Part shown: positions 35,001 through 43,696 of the stretch, piece by piece | Layout of the letters: the number at the start of each line of letters is the position of its first letter | Numbering within the stretch: the stretch's first letter is position 1 | Assembly: GCA_963800325.1 (NCBI GenBank) | Contig: CAWDAQ010000004.1 | Location: 1 to 64,000, forward strand | Length of the DNA stretch: 64,000 nucleotides | Source: CAWDAQ01 sp963800325 | Lineage (GTDB): Bacteria > Actinomycetota > Actinomycetes > Actinomycetales > Dermatophilaceae | Direction of reading: 5' to 3' | Notes under the pieces: generated by a model | Databases searched by the model: none | The model's input: only the letters and a program-made list of their open reading frames with translations | Told to the model about the DNA's origin: nothing | Position numbers and translations under genes: made by a program

Positions 35001-35028
35001 GCCGGTGCCCCGACGCGCGCGACCGTCG

Positions 35029-36117
35029 TCAGCGCGGCTCGTCGCCGCGGATGAAGGCCTCGAGGCGAGCCCGGCCCACGTCGTCCGGGCGCTGCTCGGG
35101 CGGGGACTTCATCAGGTACGACGAGGCGGCCAGCAGCGGCCCGCCGATGCCCCGGTCCTTGGCGATCTTCGCGGCGCGGATCGCGTCGATGATGATCCCC
35201 GCGGAGTTCGGCGAGTCCCACACCTCGAGCTTGTACTCCATGTTGAGCGGGACGTCCCCGAATGCCCGGCCCTCGAGCCGGACGTAGGCCCACTTGCGGT
35301 CGTCCAGCCACTGGACGTAGTCGCTCGGCCCGATGTGGACGTTGCGCTCACCGAGGTCGTGGTCGATGTTGCTCGTCACCGCACGGGTCTTGGAGACCTT
35401 CTTCGACTCCAGGCGCTCGCGCTCGAGCATGTTCTTGAAGTCCATGTTGCCGCCGACGTTGAGCTGGTAGGTCCGGTCGAGGACGACACCGCGGTCCTCG
35501 AACAGCCGGGCGAGCACGCGGTGGGTGATCGTCGCCCCGACCTGGGACTTGATGTCGTCGCCGACGACCGGGACCCCGGCCTCCTCGAACTTCGCGGCCC
35601 ACTCCGGGTCGCTCGCGACGAACACCGGCAGCGCGTTGACGAACGCGACGCCCGCGTCGATGGCGCACTGGGCGTAGAACTTGTCGGCCTCCTCGGAGCC
35701 GACCGGCAGGTAGGACACGAGGACGTCCGCGCGGGCCTCCCGCAGCGCCCGGACGACGTCGACCGGCGGGGCCGGGGACTCGTCGATGGTCTGCTGGTAG
35801 TACTTCCCGAGCCCGTCGAGGGTGTGCCCGCGCTGCACGGTCACCCCGCTCGTCGGGACGTCACAGATCGCGATCGTGTTGTTCTCCGAGGCGAAGATCG
35901 CCTCGGAGAGGTCCTTGCCGACCTTGGTGTCGTCGACGTCGAACGCGACGACGAACTCGACGTCGCCGACGTGGTAGTCGCCGAACACGACGTGCATGAG
36001 GCCGGGGACGCTGCCGGCGGGGTCGGCGTCCTTGTAGTACTCGACGCCCTGGACGAGCGAGCTCGCGCAGTTGCCGACGCCGACGACGGCGACGCGGATC
36101 GGGTGGCGGTCTGACAT
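35029..36117 (-). CDS. ino1: Inositol-3-phosphate (myo-inositol-1-phosphate) synthase
   Basis: Converts glucose 6-phosphate to inositol phosphate with NAD, feeding phosphatidylinositol and mycothiol synthesis in actinobacteria. 362 residues from ATG 36117 (MSDRHPIRVAVVGVGNCASSLVQG). The family signatures GDDIKSQVGATITHRVL and NVGGNMDFKNML are present, then SKTRAVTSN and WDSPNSAGIIIDAIRAAKIA. AAGGAG lies inside the end of padR, whose stop is one base upstream, so the genes are co-translated. Same order as mycobacterial Rv0046c-Rv0047c. Confidence 0.97.
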   Translation of the reverse strand: MSDRHPIRVAVVGVGNCASSLVQGVEYYKDADPAGSVPGLMHVVFGDYHVGDVEFVVAFDVDDTKVGKDLSEAIFASENNTIAICDVPTSGVTVQRGHTLDGLGKYYQQTIDESPAPPVDVVRALREARADVLVSYLPVGSEEADKFYAQCAIDAGVAFVNALPVFVASDPEWAAKFEEAGVPVVGDDIKSQVGATITHRVLARLFEDRGVVLDRTYQLNVGGNMDFKNMLERERLESKKVSKTRAVTSNIDHDLGERNVHIGPSDYVQWLDDRKWAYVRLEGRAFGDVPLNMEYKLEVWDSPNSAGIIIDAIRAAKIAKDRGIGGPLLAASSYLMKSPPEQRPDDVGRARLEAFIRGDEPR

Positions 36118-36118
36118 G

Positions 36119-36796
36119 TCAGTGCTCCTTGGGGGTGGGGGTGGTTTCGGGTGCTCGGTCGGGTGCTCGGTCGGGTGCTCGGTCGGGAATGTCGCCGGGC
36201 AGGTGGTTCGGCAGGTGGTTCGGCATCGTCTCGGGCTGGGCTGCGGGGCGGCCCCGCTCGCCGTCGATGAGCTCGGTGAGCCAGCGCACCTCCCGCTCGG
36301 TGGACTCCTCGCCGTGACGCTGCAGCTCGGCGGTCCAGGCGTCCCAGCGCTGCCGGGACTGGGCGGAGGCGGCACGGAAGCTCGCGAGACGCGCCTCGAC
36401 GCGCGAGCGGCGCCCCTCGAGGATGCGCAGCCGCACCTCCGCCTCGGTCCGGGCGAAGAAGGCGAGGCGGACGTCGAAGTCGTCGTCCTCGAAGGCGACG
36501 GGGTCGCTGCGGGAGGCGAGGTCCTCGAAGCGCTCCTTGCCCTCGGCCGTGAGCTCGTAGACGATGCGCGCGCGGGTGCCGGCGCCGGCCGGCACGGACT
36601 CGTCGGACTCGCGGATCAGCCCGGCGGCGAGGAGTCGGCGCAGGGCCGGGTAGAGCGTGCCGTACGACAGGGCGCGGAAGGCCCCGAGCGCGGCGTTGAG
36701 CCGCTTGCGGAGGGCGTACCCGTGCATCGGCGACTCGTGCAGCAGGCCGAGGACGGCGAACTCGAGCAGCTCGGCACGGCGGGTGCGCGGGGGCAC
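36119..36796 (-). CDS. PadR-family transcriptional regulator
   Basis: 225 residues from GTG 36796, which follows GGGAGGAG at six bases. The winged helix spans 5-90 (AELLEFAVLGLLHESPMHGYALRKRL, then LSYGTLYPALRRLLAAGLI), and a helical dimerisation region follows. The C-terminal tail carries short repeats (DRAPDRAPDRAP) from three 12-bp DNA units at about 36149-36185. It is one base upstream of ino1, and two inverted or palindromic elements lie within about 130 bp upstream, so autoregulation and control of ino1 are likely. Confidence 0.9.
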   Translation of the reverse strand: MPPRTRRAELLEFAVLGLLHESPMHGYALRKRLNAALGAFRALSYGTLYPALRRLLAAGLIRESDESVPAGAGTRARIVYELTAEGKERFEDLASRSDPVAFEDDDFDVRLAFFARTEAEVRLRILEGRRSRVEARLASFRAASAQSRQRWDAWTAELQRHGEESTEREVRWLTELIDGERGRPAAQPETMPNHLPNHLPGDIPDRAPDRAPDRAPETTPTPKEH

Positions 36797-36860
36797 GGGC
36801 GCTCCTCCCGACCTCGGTGGTGGACACCCCGGACCGCGGCGGCCGGGGGTGACGGGCTGC

Positions 36861-36889
36861 GAGGTGACAAACTCGCTGCTTGTCACCTC
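36861..36889. promoter_or_regulatory. Candidate PadR operator (10-bp inverted repeat)
   Basis: GAGGTGACAA (36861-36870) and TTGTCACCTC (36880-36889) form a perfect inverted repeat with a nine-base spacer. It lies 65-93 bp upstream of the padR start, between padR and the divergent penicillin-binding protein gene. Confidence 0.65.
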
Positions 36890-36900
36890 ACACTAACCCA

Positions 36901-36923
36901 CGATGCATCGTGCCGATACATCG
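36901..36923. promoter_or_regulatory. Paired CGATNCATCG boxes
   Basis: CGATGCATCG (36901-36910, a palindrome) and CGATACATCG (36914-36923) are separated by three bases, just beyond the inverted repeat at 36861-36889. They may be a second regulator site serving the padR/PBP divergent promoters. Confidence 0.45.
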
Positions 36924-37062
36924 CTCGCCGGCGTGTCGTGGGGCGGGGCGCGGCGCCGGACGGCGTCGCCAAGGTCGTCGGGTGATACTGGCCCCGGACC
37001 GCCCGCACCCATGCCGGTGACCTGCCGCCGAGACCGCATCCGACATCGACACGGAAGAGCCC

Positions 37063-39576
37063 ATGCCGAGCAAGCCCTCCACCCGCGCCTCCGGGGGCGG
37101 GTCGTCGCGCCCGAAGAGCGGGAGCCGTCCCACCAGCCGTCGGAGGCGGCACCCCGTCTGGCGGCGGGTGCTGCTCACCCTGCTCGGCCTCGGGGTGCTC
37201 GGCGTCGTCGGTCTCGGCGTCGCCTACGCCCTGACCGACGTGCCCGCACCCAACGAGGCGGCGGTCGCCCAGGCCTCGGTCGTCTACTACGCCGACGGCA
37301 CGACCGAGCTCGACCGGATCGCGACGGTCAACCGGGAGTCGATCTCGCTCGACGAGGTCCCGGCACCGGTGCAGAAGGCATTCCTCGCCGCCGAGGACCG
37401 GGACTTCTACGACAACCAGGGGATCTCACCCAAGGGCATCGCCCGGGCGGCGTGGGTCGCCGTCCGGGGCGGGGACCAGCAGGGCGGCTCGACCATCACC
37501 CAGCAGTACGTCAAGAACTACTTCCTCACCCAGGACCGGACCCTGACGCGCAAGTTCCGGGAGATCCTCATCTCGGTCAAGGTCGACCAGGAGCTGTCGA
37601 AGGACCAGATCCTCGAGAACTACCTCAACACGATCTACTTCGGCCGCGGCGCCGACGGCATCCAGACCGCGGCCCAGGCCTACTTCGGCGAGGACGCCAA
37701 GGACCTCACCGTCAGCCAGGGGGCCCTGCTCGCCTCGGTCATCCGCGGCCCGTCGCTCTACGACCCCCGCCAGGGCGGGGACGCGAGGAGCAGTGCCAAG
37801 GCGCGGTGGGAGTACGTCATGGACGGCCTGCGGAGCGAGGGGTGGATCACCGAGAGGCAGCGGGAGAAGGCCCACTTCCCCACGACGCGTCCGCTGCAGA
37901 CGCGCCAGCAGTCCTCGGGCCCGACGGGCTACATCACCGAGGAGGTCCGCAACGAGCTCCACACGAGGCTGAAGCTCTCCGACGCCGACATCGACCGGGG
38001 CGGGCTGAAGATCGTCACGACGATCGACAAGAAGGCCCAGAAGGCCGCCGAGTCCGCCGTCGCCGACCGGATGCCGTCCGGCGGGTCGACCCAGCTGCAC
38101 GCCGGGCTGGTCTCGATCGTTCCCGGCAACGGTGCGATCCGGGCGATGTACGGGGGCGCGAAGGCGGGCGGCCTCAACACCGCGGTCGACGCGACGATGC
38201 AGGCCGGGTCGACGTTCAAGATCTTCACCCTCGTCTCCGCGCTGAAGCAGGGGATCCCGCTGTGGCGGACCTATCCGGCGAACAGCCCGATCCACCTCGA
38301 GGCGTTCCAGGGGTCGGACAACCCGACCGGCGAGGTGCAGAACTTCGCCAACCACCAGTACGGCACCGTCGACCTCACGACGGCCACGGCGCTGTCGGCG
38401 AACACGGTCTTCGCCCCGCTCAACGTCGAGGTCGGTCCGGACGCCACCGCCCGGGCAGCCAAGGACGCCGGGGTCACCACGGACGTCCCCGCCAACCCGG
38501 CGAACGTGTTCGGCACCGCGAACGTCAAGGTCATCGACATGGCGAACGCCTACGCGACGATCGCCGCGCAGGGGGTCAAGGCCGACCCGTACCTCGTGAA
38601 GTCGGTGTCCTCCACCGGCGGCGGTGCGGTCGACGTCGACTACAAGGCGAGGCCGACGACGGAGCGGGTCTTCGACACCGACGTCATGCGGGACACGATC
38701 CAGGCGATGTCCCACGTCATCTCCCCCGAGGGGACCGGCGCCTACGCCACCCGGCTGGGCCGCCCCGCGGCGGGCAAGACGGGGACGACGACGAACAACT
38801 ACGCCGCCTGGTTCGACGGGTTCACCCCCGGACAGCTCGCGACGGCCGTCGGCATCTACGCCGGCGACGGCAGCCAGAAGCCGGCCAACCAGATGAACGA
38901 CGTCCCCGGCGTCGGAGAGCTCACCGGCGGCACCGTCCCGGTCCAGATCTGGACCGAGGCGATGTCGGGCGCCCTGCAGGGGCGCCCCACCGTCCAGCTG
39001 CCGCCGCCCGGTGACGTCGGTCCGTCGGAGACCACGACCCCGACGACGTCGACCTCGACGCCGACAAGCACCTCCACCGTGACGGTCCCGCCGAGCACCA
39101 CGAGCAGCACGAGCAGCACGAGCACCACGAGCAGCACGAGCAGCACGAGCAGCACGACGAGCAGCGGGACGAGCACGACCGGCGGGACGGGCAGCACGAC
39201 CACCACGAGCCCGAGCAGCAGCACGACGCGGTCGAGCACGGGCCCGACGACGCGCACCAGCACGACCGGGTCGACGAGCTCGACGGGCACCTCGGGCACG
39301 ACCTCGGGCACCACCCCGGGCACACGGAGCAGCTCGAGCAGGACGGGCAGGACGAGCACCGCGGCGTCGCGGAGCACCCGAAGCCCGAGCACCAGCAACC
39401 CCGGCACGCGCACCCCGAGCACCCGGACCACCAGCACCCGGACCACCAGCACCCGGACCACGAGCACCCGGAGGTCCCCGTCGGCGGCGTCGTCCGTGGG
39501 GCCGTCCGCGAAGCCGTCGCCGAGGTCGTCCGCGAGGTCGTCCGTGAGGTCGTCCGCGGCGGCCCCGTCCCGGTGA
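37063..39576 (+). CDS. Class A penicillin-binding protein (PonA1-like)
   Basis: Bifunctional peptidoglycan glycosyltransferase and transpeptidase, 837 residues. A basic cytoplasmic N-terminus and one membrane helix (33-56) precede the glycosyltransferase domain, with AAEDRDFY (109-116) and GGSTITQQ (141-148). The transpeptidase domain has Ser383 in STFK, SAN at 445-447 and KTG at 572-574. The last ~170 residues are a Ser/Thr/Pro-rich low-complexity tail, probably spanning the wall. It overlaps the next gene by four bases, as Rv0050-Rv0051 are adjacent in mycobacteria. Confidence 0.95.
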   Translation: MPSKPSTRASGGGSSRPKSGSRPTSRRRRHPVWRRVLLTLLGLGVLGVVGLGVAYALTDVPAPNEAAVAQASVVYYADGTTELDRIATVNRESISLDEVPAPVQKAFLAAEDRDFYDNQGISPKGIARAAWVAVRGGDQQGGSTITQQYVKNYFLTQDRTLTRKFREILISVKVDQELSKDQILENYLNTIYFGRGADGIQTAAQAYFGEDAKDLTVSQGALLASVIRGPSLYDPRQGGDARSSAKARWEYVMDGLRSEGWITERQREKAHFPTTRPLQTRQQSSGPTGYITEEVRNELHTRLKLSDADIDRGGLKIVTTIDKKAQKAAESAVADRMPSGGSTQLHAGLVSIVPGNGAIRAMYGGAKAGGLNTAVDATMQAGSTFKIFTLVSALKQGIPLWRTYPANSPIHLEAFQGSDNPTGEVQNFANHQYGTVDLTTATALSANTVFAPLNVEVGPDATARAAKDAGVTTDVPANPANVFGTANVKVIDMANAYATIAAQGVKADPYLVKSVSSTGGGAVDVDYKARPTTERVFDTDVMRDTIQAMSHVISPEGTGAYATRLGRPAAGKTGTTTNNYAAWFDGFTPGQLATAVGIYAGDGSQKPANQMNDVPGVGELTGGTVPVQIWTEAMSGALQGRPTVQLPPPGDVGPSETTTPTTSTSTPTSTSTVTVPPSTTSSTSSTSTTSSTSSTSSTTSSGTSTTGGTGSTTTTSPSSSTTRSSTGPTTRTSTTGSTSSTGTSGTTSGTTPGTRSSSSRTGRTSTAASRSTRSPSTSNPGTRTPSTRTTSTRTTSTRTTSTRRSPSAASSVGPSAKPSPRSSARSSVRSSAAAPSR
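39421..39465 (+). repeat. Three 15-bp tandem repeats in the PBP tail
   Basis: ACCCGGACCACCAGC is repeated at 39421, 39436 and 39451 (last copy one mismatch), encoding TRTTS units in the low-complexity C-terminal tail. The 15-bp period keeps the frame. Confidence 0.8.
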
Positions 39577-40859
39577 GCGGACCCGACGTCCTGCCGCCCG
39601 CGGCCACCGAGGTCATCGGGGGGCCGCTCGGCCGCTACGCCTCCGCCGCCGCGCGCTCGTGGCGGCGGCTCGTCCCGCGCATCCTCGCCCTCGTCTCCCT
39701 CCCGGTCGGGCTGTCGGTGCTGCAGAAGGGGCACTGCATCGACCACGGCTGGTCGGGGACCACGCAGTTCTGGCGTGCGTGCTTCTCCGACCTGCCCGCG
39801 CAGTACCAGATCGCCGGGCTGTCCGGCGGGCTTCCGGCCTGGTTGACCGGGTCCCCGCCGCTGGACCAGCCGGCCCTGGGCGGAGCCACGATGGCCCTCG
39901 TCGGCCAGCTCGTCCCCGGCGGGTCCGTGCTCGACCAGACCCGCTGGGACGTCCTGGTCTGGGCGGCCCTCGCCACCGTCCTCGTCATGGCGACCGTCTG
40001 GGCCACCGCAGCCACCCGACCCGACCGGCTGTCCGCCGCGGTGCAGGTCGCGCTCAGCCCGATCGTCTTCCTCACCGTGCTCATCTCCAACGACGTCGTC
40101 GCGGTCGCGCTCGTCGCCGGCGCGGTGCTCGCGTGGGAGCGCCGCTGGCTCACGGCCGCCGGCCTGCTGCTCGGCCTCGGCGCGACCACCCGCAGCTACG
40201 TCGTGCTCGTCGCGGCGGCCCTGCTGCTCGCCGCCTGGCGCAGCGACGCGCTCCGGGACGCCCTCCGGGTGCTCGCGGCCGCCGCGGTCGCCGCCGTGGC
40301 GGTCCTCCTCCCCGTGGCCCTCCTCGGGAACGGCGTCGCGACGGCGGCCTACCGGTCCTGGTGGGGTGCGCCCGCCTCGTACGGGTCCGCGTGGCTGCTC
40401 CCGCAGGTGGCCGGGGCGGCACTGCCGGTCTGGCTCGTCACCGCGCTCGCCGTCGCCGGGTGGCTCGCCGCCCTCGGGGCGGGGTCGCTCTTCGTCGTCC
40501 GGGCGTGGTCGCCGCCCTCGTGGGCCGCGGTCGCGCTCGTCGTCCTCGCCGTCGCGGTGCTCACCTCCAAGGCCGTCCCGGTGCAGGCCTCGCTGTGGCT
40601 GCTCCCGCTCGCCGCGGTGGCGGGGATGCGCTGGCGCGACCACCTCGCGTGGGCGGGCGCCGAGGCGGTGTACTTCGTCGCCGTGTGGCTCTACATCGGT
40701 GCCCAGACGGCACCCGACCGGGGCCTGCCCGGAGGCTGGTACGCGGTCGCGCTCCTGGCCCGGCTCGCCGCGATCGGGTGGGTCGCCTCGCGTGCCTGGT
40801 CCTCGCCCGGGGCTGTGGACGACGATTACCGCCCCGCGCAGGCGAGCCGTTACCCTTGA
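39573..40859 (+). CDS. Polytopic GT-C type glycosyltransferase (GT87-like)
   Basis: 428 residues with about nine to ten hydrophobic segments. The first external loop after LVSLPVGLSVLQKGHC contains WSGTTQFWRACFSDLPAQYQ and is the likely catalytic loop of a polyprenyl-phosphate-sugar-using enzyme. The position after the class A PBP matches mycobacterial Rv0051, a GT87-type protein. Start GTG 39573 overlaps the PBP stop (GTGA). Sugar donor and acceptor cannot be inferred. Confidence 0.75.
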   Translation: MSGPDVLPPAATEVIGGPLGRYASAAARSWRRLVPRILALVSLPVGLSVLQKGHCIDHGWSGTTQFWRACFSDLPAQYQIAGLSGGLPAWLTGSPPLDQPALGGATMALVGQLVPGGSVLDQTRWDVLVWAALATVLVMATVWATAATRPDRLSAAVQVALSPIVFLTVLISNDVVAVALVAGAVLAWERRWLTAAGLLLGLGATTRSYVVLVAAALLLAAWRSDALRDALRVLAAAAVAAVAVLLPVALLGNGVATAAYRSWWGAPASYGSAWLLPQVAGAALPVWLVTALAVAGWLAALGAGSLFVVRAWSPPSWAAVALVVLAVAVLTSKAVPVQASLWLLPLAAVAGMRWRDHLAWAGAEAVYFVAVWLYIGAQTAPDRGLPGGWYAVALLARLAAIGWVASRAWSSPGAVDDDYRPAQASRYP

Positions 40860-40972
40860 CGACGTTCCCCCGCGCGACCCAGCAGGTACGGGTGTGCCCG
40901 GGGAGCCACCGACGAGACCCTCCTGTCACGGAGAGACCGTGACCGCAGAGACCAGAGGAGGCGGGTTACCGC

Positions 40973-41260
40973 ATGCGTCAGTACGAACTCATGGTCATCT
41001 TCGACCCCGAGCTCGACGAGCGGACGATCGCACCGACGTTCGACAAGTTCCTCACCGTCGTCACGGGCGACGGCGGCAGCATCGACAACGTGGACCACTG
41101 GGGGCGTCGCCGCCTGGCCTACGAGATCAAGAAGAAGGCCGAGGGCATCTACGCCGTCGCGACCTTCACCTCCGAGCCCGCCACCGCCGCGGAGCTCGAC
41201 CGCCAGCTCGGGCTCAGCGAGTCCGTGATGCGGACCAAGCTCCTGCGCGCCGGCGCCTGA
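40973..41260 (+). CDS. rpsF: 30S ribosomal protein S6
   Basis: 95 residues, MRQYELMVIFDPELDERTI, with the S6 core WGRRRLAYEIKKKAEGIYAV. AGGAGG lies 11 bases upstream of the ATG, a slightly long spacing. First of the conserved block rpsF-ssb-rpsR-rplI. Confidence 0.97.
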   Translation: MRQYELMVIFDPELDERTIAPTFDKFLTVVTGDGGSIDNVDHWGRRRLAYEIKKKAEGIYAVATFTSEPATAAELDRQLGLSESVMRTKLLRAGA

Positions 41261-41309
41261 GCGAGCCGGACCGCCCGACCCTCCGACCACCCCCGAGCGA
41301 AGGATCCCC

Positions 41310-41852
41310 ATGGCTGGCGAGACCCCCATCACCGTGATCGGCAACCTGACCGCCGACCCGGAGCTGCGCTTCACGCCGTCCGGTGCCGCGGTCGCGAACT
41401 TCACCGTCGCGTCCACCCCCCGGCAGTTCGACCGGCAGGCGGGCGAGTGGAAGGACGGGGAGACCCTTTTCCTGCGCTGCTCGGTGTGGCGCGACGCCGC
41501 CGAGAACGTCGCCGAGTCCCTCCAGCGGGGCACCCGGGTCGTCGTCAACGGCCGGCTCGTGTCGCGCACCTTCGAGACCAAGGAGGGTGAGCGGCGCACC
41601 GTCATGGAGATGCAGGTCGACGAGGTCGGCCCGTCCCTGCGGTACGCCACCGCGAAGGTCAACAAGACCTCCCGCGGTGGTGGTGGCGGCGGCTTCGGCG
41701 GCGGCCAGCAGGCCGGCGGCTTCGGTGGTCAGCCGCAGGGCGGCCAGCAGGAGGACCCCTGGGCCACCGGCCCCTCCGGTCAGGGCGGCGGCAACAGCGG
41801 CGGCGGGGGCTGGGGCAGCAACGCCCCGTCCTACGACGAGCCGCCCTTCTGA
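41310..41852 (+). CDS. ssb: Single-stranded DNA-binding protein
   Basis: 180 residues. The OB fold covers 1-110 (MAGETPITVIGNLTADPELRF, then LFLRCSVWRDAAENVAESL). A Gly/Gln-rich linker leads to the acidic tip DEPPF, the site contacted by partner proteins. GAAGGA precedes the ATG. Lies between rpsF and rpsR. Confidence 0.97.
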   Translation: MAGETPITVIGNLTADPELRFTPSGAAVANFTVASTPRQFDRQAGEWKDGETLFLRCSVWRDAAENVAESLQRGTRVVVNGRLVSRTFETKEGERRTVMEMQVDEVGPSLRYATAKVNKTSRGGGGGGFGGGQQAGGFGGQPQGGQQEDPWATGPSGQGGGNSGGGGWGSNAPSYDEPPF

Positions 41853-41922
41853 CCGACAGCAGAACCAGACAGAACCCATCCCGAGGAGACTCGGGCTCTC
41901 ACCCACGAAGGAGAGCACCACG

Positions 41923-42159
41923 ATGGCCAAGCCCGTTGTGCGCAAGCCCAAGAAGAAGGCCAACCCGCTGAAGGCGGCGAAGGTCGAGAACATCGACTAC
42001 AAGGACACCGCCCTGCTGCGGAAGTTCATCTCCGACCGCGGCAAGATCCGCGCGCGCCGGGTCACCGGCGTGACCGTCCAGGAGCAGCGGCTCATCGCCA
42101 CAGCGGTGAAGAACGCGCGCGAGATGGCGCTGCTGCCCTACTCCAGCTCGTCCCGCTGA
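41923..42159 (+). CDS. rpsR: 30S ribosomal protein S18
   Basis: 78 residues from ATG 41923 with AAGGAG upstream. YKDTALLRKFISDRGKIRARRVTGV is the S18 signature. The absence of CxxC cysteines in the N-terminus marks a zinc-free type. Follows ssb by 70 bp. Confidence 0.97.
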   Translation: MAKPVVRKPKKKANPLKAAKVENIDYKDTALLRKFISDRGKIRARRVTGVTVQEQRLIATAVKNAREMALLPYSSSSR

Positions 42160-42206
42160 GCCGGTCCCAGCGAGCCACTCCAGACGCACGAGAAGGAGAA
42201 GGTCAC

Positions 42207-42653
42207 ATGCGCGTCATCCTCACCCACGAGGTCACCGGCCTCGGCAACCCCAGTGACGTCGTCGACGTCAAGGACGGCTACGCCCGCAACTTCCTCTTCC
42301 CCCGCGGTCTCGCGACCGCGTGGACCAAGGGCGGGCAGAAGCAGGTCGACGCGATCCGTCGGGGCCGCGAGACCCGCGCGGTCAAGTCGCTCGAGGAGGC
42401 CCGTTCGATCAAGGGCAACCTCGAGTCCGGGACGGTCACCGTCACCGCCCACGCGAGCGACTCCGGTCGTCTCTTCGGCGCCGTGACGAGCCGCGAGGTC
42501 GCCGACGCGGTCGCCGGCTCCGGCGGCCCGACGATCGACCGGCGCACCGTCGAGATCCCGACGCCGATCAAGAGCGTCGGCCCCCACGAGGCGTTCGTCC
42601 GGCTCCACCCGGAGGTCCAGGCGCGCCTCTCCCTGGAGGTCGTCGCCGGCTGA
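42207..42653 (+). CDS. rplI: 50S ribosomal protein L9
   Basis: 148 residues, MRVILTHEVTGLGNPSDVVDVKDGYARNFLFPRGLA, the L9 N-terminal domain, then the connecting helix and C-terminal domain ending HPEVQARLSLEVVAG. Last gene of the block; a 19-bp hairpin follows 14 bp after the stop. Confidence 0.97.
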   Translation: MRVILTHEVTGLGNPSDVVDVKDGYARNFLFPRGLATAWTKGGQKQVDAIRRGRETRAVKSLEEARSIKGNLESGTVTVTAHASDSGRLFGAVTSREVADAVAGSGGPTIDRRTVEIPTPIKSVGPHEAFVRLHPEVQARLSLEVVAG

Positions 42654-42667
42654 CCCGACCGAGAGCA

Positions 42668-42709
42668 GACGACGGGCCGCCACCCCACCCGGGGTGGCGG
42701 CCCGTCGTC
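42668..42709 (+). terminator. 19-bp perfect hairpin terminator after rplI
   Basis: GACGACGGGCCGCCACCCC (42668-42686) pairs without mismatch with 42691-42709 around ACCC. No T-run follows, as is common in actinobacteria. It separates the ribosomal block from the inositol locus. Confidence 0.85.
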
Positions 42710-42800
42710 GTCGCGGAGCCCCGGGACGTCTGTGTGGCGTCCTCGGGCCGTTCTCGGGCGCTGTCGGCGGCGCGACCCGGCGACGTCGTCCCGGAGTGGG

Positions 42801-43541
42801 TCAGCGCTCGTCGACCATGAGGTCGATCGTGTAGTCCTCGGCGCGGTAGGCGTGGTCGCCGTACTCGACCGCCTTCCCCCCGGCGTCGAACGCCATGCGG
42901 GACATCGTGAGCAGCGGCTGGGTCCCGCGGATGCGCAGGTGTCGGCGCTCGGCCGCGGTCGGCATCCGCGCGCCGATGCTCTGCCGGGCCACGACCGGCT
43001 TCACTCCCCGCGCCCGCAGCGCCGCATAGAGTCCCGTCGACTCCAGCTCCTCCCTGGTGATGTCGGCGTGGGCCGGCGGGAGCCAGTTGTGCATGATCGC
43101 CAGCGGGGCGTCGCCGGCCAGCCGCAGCCGGACGACCGAGAGCAGCGGGGTCTCGGGCGGCAGGTCGAGCGCGGCCGCGGCCCGCTCGTCCTCGACCGTC
43201 TCGTACTCGAGCACGCGGGTGTGCGGCGTGCGGCCCTCCCGGGCGAGGTCGTCGAAGAGGCTGCTCAGCTCGGCCCGCCGGTGCACCTTCCGGTTGGCCA
43301 CGGTCGTGCCCAGCCCCCGGCGCCGGACGAGCAGGCCCTGGTCGACCATCTCCTGGATCGCGCGACGCACCGTCGGCCGGGAGACCGAGAGCCGCTCGGC
43401 GAGCGCGATCTCGTTCTCGAACGGGTCGCCCGGCTGGAGCGTGCCGTCGGCGACCGCGGCGCTCAGCTGCTCAGCGAGCTGGTGGTAGAGCGGCACGGGG
43501 GAGGCACGGTCGATGGACACGCTCACCCGGTGCGGACTCAT
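42801..43541 (-). CDS. GntR/HutC-family regulator, probable inositol repressor
   Basis: 246 residues from ATG 43541 (ATG 43547 also in frame). The winged helix (PLYHQLAEQLSAAVADGTLQPGDPFENEIALAERLSVSRPTVRRAIQEMVDQGLL) is typical GntR. The UTRA/HutC ligand domain follows (TPLLSVVRLRLAGDAPLAIMHNWLPP). It is divergent from the inositol operon and operator-like sequences lie between them. The corynebacterial IolR is also a GntR protein at this position, so the likely role is repression of inositol genes until an intermediate binds. Confidence 0.9.
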   Translation of the reverse strand: MSPHRVSVSIDRASPVPLYHQLAEQLSAAVADGTLQPGDPFENEIALAERLSVSRPTVRRAIQEMVDQGLLVRRRGLGTTVANRKVHRRAELSSLFDDLAREGRTPHTRVLEYETVEDERAAAALDLPPETPLLSVVRLRLAGDAPLAIMHNWLPPAHADITREELESTGLYAALRARGVKPVVARQSIGARMPTAAERRHLRIRGTQPLLTMSRMAFDAGGKAVEYGDHAYRAEDYTIDLMVDER

Positions 43542-43555
43542 GAGCATGAGGGTAC

Positions 43556-43631
43556 TTGACATCCGCCTGTCGTCCACACGTGAGAATGTCAGAACAAACT
43601 GTTGACAGGCGGTCGCGACCCCCGGCACAGT
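43556..43631. promoter_or_regulatory. Divergent gntR / iol operator-promoter region
   Basis: TGTCAGAACA (43587-43596) lies next to AGAATGTC. It is one base short of the KGWCHTRACA motif I recall for corynebacterial IolR, and it resembles TGTCCTGACA at 56523-56532 upstream of iolA. Flanking it, CCGCCTGTC (43563-43571) and GACAGGCGG (43604-43612) form an inverted repeat. Two TTGACA hexamers (43556-43561, 43602-43607) are possible -35 elements. Confidence 0.55.
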
Positions 43632-43696
43632 TGAGCCCGGGATCACGGCCGCCGCGGCGTCGCGGACGGCCCCGACGACTCGAGGGAGAGCGACAC

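Noticed and set aside
39421..39465. CRISPR-like array in the repeats of the PBP tail
   Set aside because: Units are contiguous 15-mers without spacers and lie in frame within a low-complexity tail.
38856..40643. 595-residue minus-strand frame opposite the PBP tail and glycosyltransferase
   Set aside because: Its composition is an image of the Ser/Thr repeats and membrane helices on the other strand.
42668..42709. Small RNA gene at the large hairpin after rplI
   Set aside because: Position and shape are fully explained by a terminator for the rpsF-rplI block.
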